Positions 17,892-26,387 of a stretch of DNA of 64,000 nucleotides are shown one piece after another. The notes under the pieces were generated by a model that saw nothing but the letters and a program-made list of their open reading frames with translations, was not told the DNA's origin and made no database searches. A program made the position numbers and the translations under genes. Origin of the DNA: UBA8401 sp041665525 (GTDB lineage Bacteria; Bacteroidota; Ignavibacteria; UBA10030; UBA8401); the NCBI GenBank assembly GCA_041665525.1, contig JBAYIS010000003.1, positions 124,001 to 188,000 on the forward strand. Reading direction: 5' to 3'. Numbering within the stretch: position 1 is the first letter of the stretch; the number at the start of each line of letters is the position of its first letter.

Positions 17892-18355
17892 AGCGTGATC
17901 TCGGAAAATTCTGAGGCTTTCTTTCCCTGCACTATATAATCATGGACAATTTGCAGCGCAGTAATTTGACCCGGCCACACACACATCGCTTTTGCTTTTT
18001 CAATGGAATACCATCCACACTCAGAGTGTTCGTCGGAAAGTACCGGATTCGTTTTGGGTGACACCTGGACTGCAAAGATCACAGTATGATTGAGAGTATC
18101 AGTCTTTACGGAAAAGAAAGTATTCACATGCGGGACAATCCACATTTTTTGTGGAATGTATCCGGTCTCTTCCCGCAGTTCGCGCAACGCCCCATTCAAC
18201 GCTGATTCCCCCTTTTCGATTGTACCTGTCACAATTTGCCAGGCATCGGGATACACCGTTTCCGATTGGGACCGACGAAGCATCAAATACAACGGCTCTT
18301 TATTTTCGAATGTATAGATACAGACTTCGGCAATAGTACAAACAATGTTCGGCAT
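17888..18355 (-). CDS. Nudix hydrolase
   Basis: Hydrolyses a nucleoside diphosphate linked to another group. The full Nudix box is present as GTIEKGESALNGALRELREE followed by TGYIP (Gx5Ex7REUxEExGU), at about residues 44-66. The N-terminal IAEVCIYTFENKEPLYLMLRR and the PDAWQIVTG segment resemble dihydroneopterin-triphosphate pyrophosphatase-like members, but substrate cannot be read from sequence. 155 residues. Its stop overlaps the GHL10 start by four bases, and the ATG at 18355 lies 22 bases downstream of the pseudouridine synthase stop. Confidence 0.9.
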   Translation of the reverse strand: MPNIVCTIAEVCIYTFENKEPLYLMLRRSQSETVYPDAWQIVTGTIEKGESALNGALRELREETGYIPQKMWIVPHVNTFFSVKTDTLNHTVIFAVQVSPKTNPVLSDEHSECGWYSIEKAKAMCVWPGQITALQIVHDYIVQGKKASEFSEITL

Positions 18356-18376
18356 AGGAATATTCCAGTATTTCTC

Positions 18377-19129
18377 TTAACGACCTTTTAGTGCAGCGAT
18401 CTCTTCTGCTTTCAACTTTCTGATTTTTCCCGTTTGTAATTCACCCAACTGCACAGCACCGATCGCTATTCTTTTCAATTCCTGCACCGGATACCCAAGC
18501 CCTTCGAACATTCTCCGGATCTGTCGGTTCTTTCCTTCGACGATAGTAATCTCGCATTCAGAAATATCATTCTCGGAAAACATTTTCGAAACCCGTGCCG
18601 GCATCGTTGTGTAACCGTCTTCCAGTTCAATACCATCAGCCAATTCGCTGAGCACTTCCCTATTCAATGTCCCTACGCACACAACATGGTAGGATTTCGG
18701 AAATTTAGATTCCGGATTAGTCAGTTTCTCTCCCAGCTGGGAATCATTGGTAATCAGCAAAGCGCCGCTTGTATCCTTATCCAATCGTCCCACCGGAAAG
18801 AGATGTCCTGTGTCGTGTATCGTACGATCGTTCTTCAATATATCGTAAACTGTTTTTCTTCCCCGCTCGTCAACCCGTGTTGTCACAACATCGACCGGTT
18901 TGTTCATCAGCAAATAGACAAACTCTTTTTTCTTATTGACCGGTTCTCCTTTCACCGCTATTACATCTTTCAACGGATCAACACGAAAAGAAAGGGATAT
19001 GATGACCTTCCCATTGACGGACACCTCTCCTGCAGCGACGATCTTCTCCGCCTGGCTGCGCGAACAATATCCCATTTTTGAAAGTGCTCTCGGTACACTG
19101 ACGACTCTTGTGTTGTGAACTGATCTCAA
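18377..19129 (-). CDS. pseudouridine synthase, RsuA/RluB/RluF family (second copy)
   Basis: RNA pseudouridine synthase. S4 domain at about residues 14-60 (RALSKMGYCSRSQAEKIVAAG) and catalytic domain with the Asp motif GRLDKDTSGALLITNDS and the late KNRQIRRMFEGLGYPVQELK. It is a paralogue of the 4.3 kb gene, with the same architecture but clearly divergent sequence, so the two probably modify different uridines. The start appears to be TTG at 19129, overlapping the preceding peptidase stop as TTGA; no ATG precedes the S4 domain. Which of RsuA, RluE or RluF it matches is not decidable here. Confidence 0.88.
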   Translation of the reverse strand: MRSVHNTRVVSVPRALSKMGYCSRSQAEKIVAAGEVSVNGKVIISLSFRVDPLKDVIAVKGEPVNKKKEFVYLLMNKPVDVVTTRVDERGRKTVYDILKNDRTIHDTGHLFPVGRLDKDTSGALLITNDSQLGEKLTNPESKFPKSYHVVCVGTLNREVLSELADGIELEDGYTTMPARVSKMFSENDISECEITIVEGKNRQIRRMFEGLGYPVQELKRIAIGAVQLGELQTGKIRKLKAEEIAALKGR

Positions 19130-20058
19130 TCGTTCAATCCTTTCATTCCGCCGCGGCCTTTGGAATACCGAACGGCATTGCGTATTGCTTCAGACGCTGC
19201 ATCTGCAGCTAATTCGGCAACAACATCGATTGGAACGGTCACTTCGCCGGTCGATAGAGCAAATGATGCATCCCCGTCGAACGTTGTATGGCAGGGATGA
19301 ATTGCACGCGCCATACCGTCGTGTACCCGTTGTGCGACTCGATGTGTATCTACTTTATTCAATTTTGCATTGGAGGCTACCACAACCAGCGTCGTGTTTG
19401 TATTGCGGGTGAGCAGATGATCGTTCTTAAAATTTTCCAACCGTTGCTGATGATTGTAGAAATTGCCGTTCTTCCGCGAGCCGGCGATCGTTTTTCCGTC
19501 CCTGTCGATGATATCTCCGACAGCATTCACCACGGCGATCGCTCCGACAATACAATCACCGGAGCGGATGGATGCTGTTCCAACTCCGCCTTTCATTGCA
19601 TTGTCAAATCCATTCCATTTCCCAATAACAGCACCTGTACCGGCTCCCACACTCCCCTGGTCAAATTGAATTCCTGCATGTTGACAAGCGCTGTAAGCAT
19701 TCGCTTCATTCGGAAAGACAGATGAACTGCCGAGGTTCAAATCGAAGATGATGGCAGAGGGTACGATTGGCACTGTCACCCATGGTGTTGTATATCCGAT
19801 ATTTTTTTCAGATAAATATCGCATCACGCCGTTTGCAGCACCGAGTCCGAACGCGCTGCCGCCGGAGAGAAGTACTGCATGAATTTCCTGCATTTGTTTA
19901 TCAGGTGCAAGAGCAACTAGTTCTCTCGTCCCCGGAGAAGATCCACGTACTTCACAACTTGCAACTGTTTTTGGAGGACAGAGGACGACAGTGCAGCCGG
20001 TGATATTCTCTTCATCGGTGTAGTGGCCGACCTGTATTCCGGGAACGTCTGTGATCAT
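19126..20058 (-). CDS. P1 family peptidase (DmpA-like aminopeptidase, S58)
   Basis: Self-processing N-terminal-nucleophile-type aminopeptidase, related to D-aminopeptidase DmpA and beta-peptidyl aminopeptidases. Family blocks include ITDVPGIQVGHYTDEENITG at the start, AVLLSGGSAFGLGAANGVMR, GSVGAGTGAVIGKWNGFDNA and GGVGTAS. The Asn-Thr-rich NTNTTLVVVASNA segment is where the chain is cleaved in characterised members and the nucleophile is exposed. No signal peptide, so cytoplasmic. Its ATG overlaps the TrmH stop as ATGA. Physiological substrate is unknown. 310 residues. Confidence 0.88.
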   Translation of the reverse strand: MITDVPGIQVGHYTDEENITGCTVVLCPPKTVASCEVRGSSPGTRELVALAPDKQMQEIHAVLLSGGSAFGLGAANGVMRYLSEKNIGYTTPWVTVPIVPSAIIFDLNLGSSSVFPNEANAYSACQHAGIQFDQGSVGAGTGAVIGKWNGFDNAMKGGVGTASIRSGDCIVGAIAVVNAVGDIIDRDGKTIAGSRKNGNFYNHQQRLENFKNDHLLTRNTNTTLVVVASNAKLNKVDTHRVAQRVHDGMARAIHPCHTTFDGDASFALSTGEVTVPIDVVAELAADAASEAIRNAVRYSKGRGGMKGLND

Positions 20059-20825
20059 AATTTTATGCGGGAAAGGATGATGCCGCAGGCCATAGCGGCG
20101 TTTAGTGATTCCCCGCTTCCAAACTGCGGAATGAATATCTTTTTCTCTGTCAAAGAGGAAATTTGTGGAGAAACACCGTGCGATTCGCTGCCGATGATAA
20201 TCACTGTTTTTTTCGAGAATGTTATCTTCCGAAGATCTTCGCTTTTTGTCAATTCAGTAGAATAGACGGCACACTTTTCTTTTTTGCAGAACGTGATCAT
20301 TTTGACCAGATCGACATCATCCACTACAGGAAGGTGGAATATCGAACCCATGGTCGCCCGAACCACTTTCGGATTATATAAATCGACAGATTCTTTTCCG
20401 ATTACCACAGCATCGACACCGAACCAATCGCACGTTCGAATGATCGTTCCGAGATTTCCGGGATCATTGATCCTGTCCAGCATAACAATCAGGGACGAAG
20501 GACGCAGGAGAATTTCCGTCAATACGGCGGAATGGGAGAATTTCGGCAACACAGCAACGATCCCCTGCGATGTGACCGTGTCGGAGATCATTTCCAGTTC
20601 TTTGGCTTTTGCCGGATATGATTCCTTTGCAGCACGCTCAATCCTGGCGAGATGAGCATTGTTCTCCACTTTCTGAATATCATACACGATCGTCTCGATC
20701 TCACAGCCAGCTTTCATCGCTTCGTCAACACTCTTCCATCCTTCAATGACGAACTTCCCTTCCTCTTCCCGGGATTTTTTGGATAACAGATTTTTTATCC
20801 GAGTCAGTTTTTGTTTTGTCAACAT
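20055..20825 (-). CDS. TrmH/SpoU-family RNA 2'-O-methyltransferase
   Basis: Methylates a ribose 2'-OH in tRNA or rRNA using SAM. N-terminal substrate-binding domain (TRIKNLLSKKSREEEGKFVIEG) then the SPOUT trefoil-knot domain with its three motifs: LDRINDPGNLGTIIRTCDWFG, VIIIGSESHGVSP and IPQFGSGESLNAAMACGI. It resembles the RlmB/TsnR-type subgroup. A GTG at 20843 would add six residues; the ATG at 20825 is preceded by a GGGG purine run and is preferred. Overlaps the next gene as ATGA and begins just after the mutase stop. Confidence 0.92.
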   Translation of the reverse strand: MLTKQKLTRIKNLLSKKSREEEGKFVIEGWKSVDEAMKAGCEIETIVYDIQKVENNAHLARIERAAKESYPAKAKELEMISDTVTSQGIVAVLPKFSHSAVLTEILLRPSSLIVMLDRINDPGNLGTIIRTCDWFGVDAVVIGKESVDLYNPKVVRATMGSIFHLPVVDDVDLVKMITFCKKEKCAVYSTELTKSEDLRKITFSKKTVIIIGSESHGVSPQISSLTEKKIFIPQFGSGESLNAAMACGIILSRIKL

Positions 20826-20843
20826 CGAATTCCCCGCTTCCAC

Positions 20844-22409
20844 TTATTCATAGACACCCCAGACATCACGCAATGTATCCGAAATCTCCCCGATAGATGC
20901 ATACTCCTCCACCGCACGGAGGATGAAAGGTACGACGTTATCCTTTCCCTGCGCTGCGGATTTCAATCCTGCAAGCGCATTTTTCACATTCCCGTTATTT
21001 CGTTTCGAACGAATTTCCCGGAGATTGTTGATCTGCTCATCCCGGATTGCTTCGTCGACCTTTAACAATGCTTCGGTATGTTTTTCAATAACAGTAAATT
21101 CATTCACTCCAACGATAACCTTTTCCTTCTCATCGATAGCACGCTGATATGTATATGCACTGTCGGCGATCTCCGTTTGGAAAAACTGCTGTTCGATCGC
21201 CTTCACCGAACCGCCCATCGTTTCGATCGTCGCGAGATATTCCTTCACCCGTGTTTCGATCTCGTTCGTCAGCGATTCGATATAATAGGAACCGGCAAGC
21301 GGATCGACCGTATCCGTCACTCCGGATTCATAGCCGATCACCTGTTGCGTACGCAACGCCAATCGTGCGGATTCTTCCGTCGGCAGTGCCAGTGCTTCAT
21401 CTTTCGCATTCGTGTGCAGCGATTGTGTCCCTCCAAGGACGGCAGCCAATGCCTGGAGCGTTACACGGGGTACGTTGGTTTCAATCTGTTGCGCCGTCAA
21501 CGATGAACCGGCGGTTTGCGAATGGAACCGCAGTTTCATGGAATCAGGATTCTGCGCACCGAATTCTTCCTTCATAATTGTCGCCCACAACCGGCGGGCG
21601 GCTCGGAATTTTGCAACCTCTTCAAAAAGATTATTATGCGCATTAAAAAAGAAGGAAAGGCGCGGCGCAAATGTATCGACCGGTAATCCTGCACTGACTG
21701 CAGCGCGAACATATTCCTTGGCATTGGCAAGTGTAAATGCCAGTTCCTGCACAGCGGTGGATCCGGCTTCCCGGATGTGATATCCGCTGATGGAGATCGT
21801 ATTCCATCCGGGAAGATGTTCACTGCACCAGGCGAATGTATCGGTCACCAACCGCATGGAGGGTTGCGGCGGATAGATGTGCGTGCCGCGCGCTATATAC
21901 TCTTTCAGGATATCGTTCTGGATTGTACCGGAAATCTTTTTCAGATCGGCACCCTGTTTTTTTGCCAATGCCACATACATGCAGAGAAGGATCGCCGCCG
22001 TCGCGTTTATTGTCATTGAAGTCGTGATCTTCTGTAATTCTATACCGTCAAACAATGTTTCGATATCCGTCAGCGTATCGATCGCCACACCCACCTTGCC
22101 CACTTCCCCCTCACTCATTGCATGATCGGAATCGTAACCCATTTGCGTCGGAAGATCGAATGCCACCGAGAGTCCGGTCGTTCCCTGTGAAAGTAAAAAC
22201 TTATACCGCTCGTTGGACTGTCTCGCTGTGCCGAATCCCGCATACTGGCGCATCGTCCATAACCGGGACCGGTACATGGAAGGATGAACGCCGCGTGTGA
22301 ACGGATATTTTCCCGGTTCACCCAGCGGTCGAGACGGATCCACATCGGATTGTCCGTAGTGTTCCTTAATGGGAATGCCGGAATCGGTCTTAAACTGTTT
22401 TTTCGTCAT
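20844..22409 (-). CDS. methylmalonyl-CoA mutase, catalytic (alpha) subunit without B12 domain
   Basis: Interconverts succinyl-CoA and methylmalonyl-CoA in propionate metabolism. The 521-residue chain contains the TIM-barrel catalytic part (GEPGKYPFTRGVHPSMYRSR, TMRQYAGFGTARQSNERYK, FDLPTQMGYDSDHAMSEGEV, LRFHSQTAGSSLTAQQ, LAGSYYIESLT) and stops where the cobalamin-binding DxHxxG domain would begin in the long form. The separate B12-binding subunit must therefore be encoded elsewhere. Subfamily members such as isobutyryl- or ethylmalonyl-CoA mutase cannot be excluded. A small membrane-protein gene overlaps its start by 20 bases; TrmH follows. Confidence 0.9.
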   Translation of the reverse strand: MTKKQFKTDSGIPIKEHYGQSDVDPSRPLGEPGKYPFTRGVHPSMYRSRLWTMRQYAGFGTARQSNERYKFLLSQGTTGLSVAFDLPTQMGYDSDHAMSEGEVGKVGVAIDTLTDIETLFDGIELQKITTSMTINATAAILLCMYVALAKKQGADLKKISGTIQNDILKEYIARGTHIYPPQPSMRLVTDTFAWCSEHLPGWNTISISGYHIREAGSTAVQELAFTLANAKEYVRAAVSAGLPVDTFAPRLSFFFNAHNNLFEEVAKFRAARRLWATIMKEEFGAQNPDSMKLRFHSQTAGSSLTAQQIETNVPRVTLQALAAVLGGTQSLHTNAKDEALALPTEESARLALRTQQVIGYESGVTDTVDPLAGSYYIESLTNEIETRVKEYLATIETMGGSVKAIEQQFFQTEIADSAYTYQRAIDEKEKVIVGVNEFTVIEKHTEALLKVDEAIRDEQINNLREIRSKRNNGNVKNALAGLKSAAQGKDNVVPFILRAVEEYASIGEISDTLRDVWGVYE

Positions 22410-22581
22410 TCTGCTCTCGTTTATTCAGGAAATAATAGACAACCGATGGAATGAAAATAAGAAAGATGAAGACAATATGAAATACGAAATACAGTATGGC
22501 GGAAATACCGATACAGATCAGTAACAGAACTATTGAACTTTGAAGTGCCTTGTTCCTGAGTAGCATTTTCCTTATCTCCAA
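22390..22581 (-). CDS. small hypothetical membrane protein
   Basis: Unrecognised 63-residue protein. One long or two short hydrophobic helices (SSIVLLLICIGISAILYFVF and IVFIFLIFIPSVVYYFL) are followed by a charged tail NKREQNDEKTV. It overlaps the comEC stop by 10 bases and the mutase start by 20, so it fits the operon spacing exactly. That packing is the main reason to call it real. An internal ATG at 22566 is a possible alternative start. No function is proposed. Confidence 0.55.
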   Translation of the reverse strand: MEIRKMLLRNKALQSSIVLLLICIGISAILYFVFHIVFIFLIFIPSVVYYFLNKREQNDEKTV

Positions 22582-24989
22582 ACAATCTTTCGGATTGAAT
22601 TCCCATCGGATTCGAAGATCACTGCACCTTCAATATCGGTCCGGTATATTTTTGAACCGGATGAAGCGAATCGTTCCAACACTCGTTTTGACGGGTGTCG
22701 GAATTTGTTGAACTTCCCGACTGAGACGATCACCTGTTCCGGTGTAACATACGAAATAAACTGTTCAGAACTGCTGGTGGATGATCCATGATGCCCTGAT
22801 TTCAACACATCAGAATCAAGAAAATCTCCGTACGTCCCCACAATATGTTCTTCCGCCTCCGTTTCAGCGTCGCCGGTAAACAAGAACGTTGTTGTTCCGT
22901 ACTGCAGTTTAAACACTACCGATGTCCCGTTCAGATCTGAATATCCATTGCTGGAATCACTGTCCATGAATCTCTCAGTGGGATGCACAATAAAGAATCG
23001 TCCATCCCCGAATGTCAACATCATTCCAGCGCGTGCAATGATATGTTCGGTCGTCTTCTGTAACTGTTTGTATTCAGAGAACAATCGGGATTGTGCTTGT
23101 TGCCCCGCATCGACTGTTTGACGAACAGGAAAGTGTTTCAATAGATATGGCACACCGCCCAGATGATCGGCGTGTGGATGAGATGTGATGACGGCATCGA
23201 TTGTCGAAACTCCCAACCTGCGTAGAAACGGAACTACCGTCCGTTCTCCCGCATCATATCCCGGTGATGACGGCCCGGCGTCTACAACAACTGTTTCACC
23301 GGTCGGGAATTGAATGACCGCACCGTCTCCCTGACCGACATCCAGGAACATGACACGCAAATTGCGTTCGGAAGGATTGCTAAATGAAATGAAAAGAAAA
23401 ATGTTTGCGCCGAAGAGCGAAGCAAGGATGATGCGCTTTTGAATTTCCCTTTTTCCGATGTTAAACAGAAGTCCGATCACGGCCGAATATATCAGCGTCT
23501 CCTTTAATCCGAATCCTGCCGTATGGAGAACGGCATATGGAATCTGTTCCGCCCATTTGACGAAATTCAATGTAATAACTGCGATGATGTTATTCACCTC
23601 GTTGAAACAGGAGGCAATCCACATCGATGCAATTCCCAGCAACGCTCCGCTCAAACCGATCGTCACGATCACGCCCACGAGCGGAACAACAATCAGGTTT
23701 GCGAAGAGCGAAACAATCGAGACCTTTTCAAAATAGTACGCTGTAAACGGCAATGTGCCTACTTGCGCTGCCAAAGAAACAGCAAATAACTGCCACACCC
23801 AGGTGATAAGTTTGAACTCTTCCAACCGTTCAGGAATTTTCGGGATCAGCGCAATTAATTTTGGATAGAAATAGACGATGGAAAATACAGCGGAAAACGA
23901 CAACTGGAATCCGACATCGAAGAGCTGCTTCGGTTCGATAAGCAGAATAATAACTGCAGAAACGCCAAGCACATTGTACACATCGGTCCGTTCCTCAAAC
24001 AATTTCCCCGCATATAGTACAATCATCATGATCGTCGCCCGCACGACCGACGGTGTTGCTCCCGTCAGGAACATATAGTAAACAAGCACAAGCATCGCCA
24101 GGACGATCTGCGCTTTCCGTGGAAACCGGAGCAGGCCAACAACAACAATGATGATCTCCGCCACCAGTACGACATGTGAACCGGATACGGCAAGGACATG
24201 GATAGTACCGGTGTTCATGAATGCCAATTTGATCTCTTCCGAAATATCAGTCCTATCACCCAGCAGCAATCCTATTAGAAAATTCGCCTCATCTCCCTTC
24301 ATCACCGTCCGGATAGTCCTGACCACGAATTCTTTGGATGGAAAGATGATTTGTTCAAAAAAGAATGACGGTTCGCGATGTTCAGCAATATCAACACGGG
24401 AATAGCCGAAAACTGAAAACGTTGCAAAAATATTGTTCAGTGCCAGATATTCACGGTAGCTGAATTCTCCTGGATTCCGTTCCTCTCCCGGCGCCTGAAT
24501 GACACCGGTAAACGAGATGACTGATCCGTACAATATCTCTTTCGGTATTTCTTTTTTTCTTTTATCCGGAAAAATGGAAAGATATGCTTTCCCCTCGACA
24601 ACAACTGTATCCATTCCATTGGATATTGAAAAATGCGAAACAAGTAGTTTCAACTTTCCTTCTTTTAGGACCGGCGCGTCGACAACGGTGCAGGTGATCT
24701 TGAGTGAATCAGAAGAATTCAGATAGTGCGAGAGGTGATGCCCGTGCTGAAGGCGTTCATTTACTGTGTATGCGGCAGCAGATGAGAATAAAAGAAATGC
24801 AAGGAACGGAGCGGCGCACGAACGGTCTCTCCCTTTATCCTTTCGGCTGCGGTATACAGCGAAAAGGGAAAAAACCAACGCTATTGCAGCGGCAGCCGCA
24901 AAGACCTCCCAACCGGCCGAGCTGAATCGTGCCGTCACAATCCCAAGGGCAATGACAAATGCTCCTGCCAACGCGGGTCTTTGCTTCAT
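22572..24989 (-). CDS. comEC: ComEC/Rec2 DNA-internalisation channel
   Basis: Inner-membrane channel that moves single-stranded DNA into the cytoplasm in natural transformation. The 805-residue protein has N-terminal membrane helices and an OB-like DUF4131 region (about 1-210). The multi-helix competence domain follows (about 230-500, with LLLGDRTDISEEIKLAFMNT, HVLAVSGSHVVLV and LTGATPSVVRATIMM). The C-terminal metallo-beta-lactamase domain starts with VMFLDVGQGDGAVIQFPTGE and contains the metal motif TSHPHADHLGGVPYLL and LKSGHHGSS. All three parts are complete. No other competence gene is nearby. Confidence 0.95.
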   Translation of the reverse strand: MKQRPALAGAFVIALGIVTARFSSAGWEVFAAAAAIALVFSLFAVYRSRKDKGRDRSCAAPFLAFLLFSSAAAYTVNERLQHGHHLSHYLNSSDSLKITCTVVDAPVLKEGKLKLLVSHFSISNGMDTVVVEGKAYLSIFPDKRKKEIPKEILYGSVISFTGVIQAPGEERNPGEFSYREYLALNNIFATFSVFGYSRVDIAEHREPSFFFEQIIFPSKEFVVRTIRTVMKGDEANFLIGLLLGDRTDISEEIKLAFMNTGTIHVLAVSGSHVVLVAEIIIVVVGLLRFPRKAQIVLAMLVLVYYMFLTGATPSVVRATIMMIVLYAGKLFEERTDVYNVLGVSAVIILLIEPKQLFDVGFQLSFSAVFSIVYFYPKLIALIPKIPERLEEFKLITWVWQLFAVSLAAQVGTLPFTAYYFEKVSIVSLFANLIVVPLVGVIVTIGLSGALLGIASMWIASCFNEVNNIIAVITLNFVKWAEQIPYAVLHTAGFGLKETLIYSAVIGLLFNIGKREIQKRIILASLFGANIFLFISFSNPSERNLRVMFLDVGQGDGAVIQFPTGETVVVDAGPSSPGYDAGERTVVPFLRRLGVSTIDAVITSHPHADHLGGVPYLLKHFPVRQTVDAGQQAQSRLFSEYKQLQKTTEHIIARAGMMLTFGDGRFFIVHPTERFMDSDSSNGYSDLNGTSVVFKLQYGTTTFLFTGDAETEAEEHIVGTYGDFLDSDVLKSGHHGSSTSSSEQFISYVTPEQVIVSVGKFNKFRHPSKRVLERFASSGSKIYRTDIEGAVIFESDGNSIRKIVWR

Positions 24990-24998
24990 ATCGGAGAA

Positions 24999-25907
24999 TC
25001 ATGAATGGAAAAATGAAAGAATAGCCGGTGTAATGTGTGTAAGATTTCGAATGCGCGAGGAAAAATGTTCGTGATGTTTACCGATTACGATTAATGGAAC
25101 GGGATTTTTCGTGTGTGTCTTCACCGAAAGGTCCTCAATATTTCCGTGATCACTGATCATCAACAATGTGTCGCTCTCATAATCGAACCGCTGGAGGATG
25201 CCATCAAGAAATCCATCCATCCGTTGCAGCATCTCCGATGCAAGCGCCATATCCTGAGCGTGTCCTGCATGGTCCGTGATGAAATATTCAAAGAAGATAA
25301 GATCGGTATTCTTCCCCAGTTGATGGAACAATTTCCCGGCTTCAATGGGATCGGCTGCCTTCACATCGGGATGCCCCAGTTCACCCCATCGCGTTCCGGA
25401 AATATCCGCGGAGATCGCCGTGCCGTTCATTATATGTTCATGGGTATTGAGGGTGCGTCCGGTGGAGAGATAGGATAATGCGATCGTCGGTATTCGCCCT
25501 TTCGGGCCAAAAATATAATCGAAGTACCGCTGCGGATAACCATTTGCAAAAAAGAAGGATCTGTTCATCTGTTGCAGCCGGATGAATAGATTCCGTTCTT
25601 TGATGATCGGAATCAATGTCGAATACGGATGCGGGCCGAAGTGTTTTCCGATGAGTTTTGAAGCATTGATACCTGTCATAATCGCTGCCTGTCCGGTACC
25701 GCTCTGCGGCAATCCGGGTATGCGAAGGGTGGTGTTTACGGGAGAGAGGGAAACGTGGCCGGAAGTGAATTTTTTGAATGTGTTCGACGGCAGTTCACCG
25801 CCGAACAGTCGCTGTAACGTCGGCAGGCATGTAGAAAAAAAAGGATTCTGGACAGGATCTTTCTTCCCGTATCCGACACCATCCCAAAAGATGAAATAGA
25901 AAGCCAT
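24999..25907 (-). CDS. alkaline-phosphatase-superfamily metalloenzyme, function unknown
   Basis: The 302-residue protein has the metal-site pattern of the phosphoglyceromutase/phosphopentomutase branch of the alkaline phosphatase superfamily. Asp in YFIFWDGVGYG near the N-terminus, SGTGQAAIMTGINASK as the nucleophile region (Ser/Thr), FFEYFITDHAGHAQD, MISDHGNIEDLS and the final KTHTKNPVPLIVIG. It is much shorter than iPGM (about 510) and lacks its inserted domain. Substrate is unknown. It lies 10 bases upstream of comEC and 13 downstream of dtd. No signal peptide. Confidence 0.72.
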   Translation of the reverse strand: MAFYFIFWDGVGYGKKDPVQNPFFSTCLPTLQRLFGGELPSNTFKKFTSGHVSLSPVNTTLRIPGLPQSGTGQAAIMTGINASKLIGKHFGPHPYSTLIPIIKERNLFIRLQQMNRSFFFANGYPQRYFDYIFGPKGRIPTIALSYLSTGRTLNTHEHIMNGTAISADISGTRWGELGHPDVKAADPIEAGKLFHQLGKNTDLIFFEYFITDHAGHAQDMALASEMLQRMDGFLDGILQRFDYESDTLLMISDHGNIEDLSVKTHTKNPVPLIVIGKHHEHFSSRIRNLTHITPAILSFFHS

Positions 25908-25919
25908 GATGGGATTTGA

Positions 25920-26387
25920 TTAGAGTGACTGACGATTTTCTTCTTTTGATTCCACCATCACGGTCACAGGTCCGTTGTTGACCAGCGCAACATCCATCAT
26001 CGCTCGAAAGACACCGGTAGCGACCTTCTCCGGACCGAGCAGAGTGCGAAGATGACCGGCGAAACTTTCATACAGCTTTTCTGCGATCTGCGGCGGAGCG
26101 GCATCGGTAAAACCGGGCCGGTTACCTTTTCGTGTATCGCCGTACAGAGTAAACTGGGAAACAACCAGTGCGGATCCATCGACATCTTTCACAGACAGGT
26201 TCATCTTTCCTTCACCGTCTTCAAAAATCCTGATGGCGGCACATTTTTCTGCCAGATAGTTACCGTCCGTTTCTGTATCACCAGTTTTTATTCCTAACAA
26301 GATCAACAGACCATGACCAATCTGACCATGCACGTTCCCGGAAATCGTCACGCTGGCGGAAGAAACCCTTTGAATTAGTGCTCTCAT
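25920..26387 (-). CDS. dtd: D-aminoacyl-tRNA deacylase
   Basis: Removes D-amino acids, and glycine mischarged on tRNA-Ala, from tRNA. The start MRALIQRVSSASVTISGN, the substrate motif SQFTLYGDTRKGNRPGF and the Gly-cisPro motif GPVTV are all present. The residue before the latter is Asn (VNNGPVT) where Asp is usual (VNDGPVT), a mild variation outside the essential GPVT. 155 residues is slightly longer than typical (about 145-150). ATG overlaps the prmC stop as ATGA. Confidence 0.95.
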   Translation of the reverse strand: MRALIQRVSSASVTISGNVHGQIGHGLLILLGIKTGDTETDGNYLAEKCAAIRIFEDGEGKMNLSVKDVDGSALVVSQFTLYGDTRKGNRPGFTDAAPPQIAEKLYESFAGHLRTLLGPEKVATGVFRAMMDVALVNNGPVTVMVESKEENRQSL

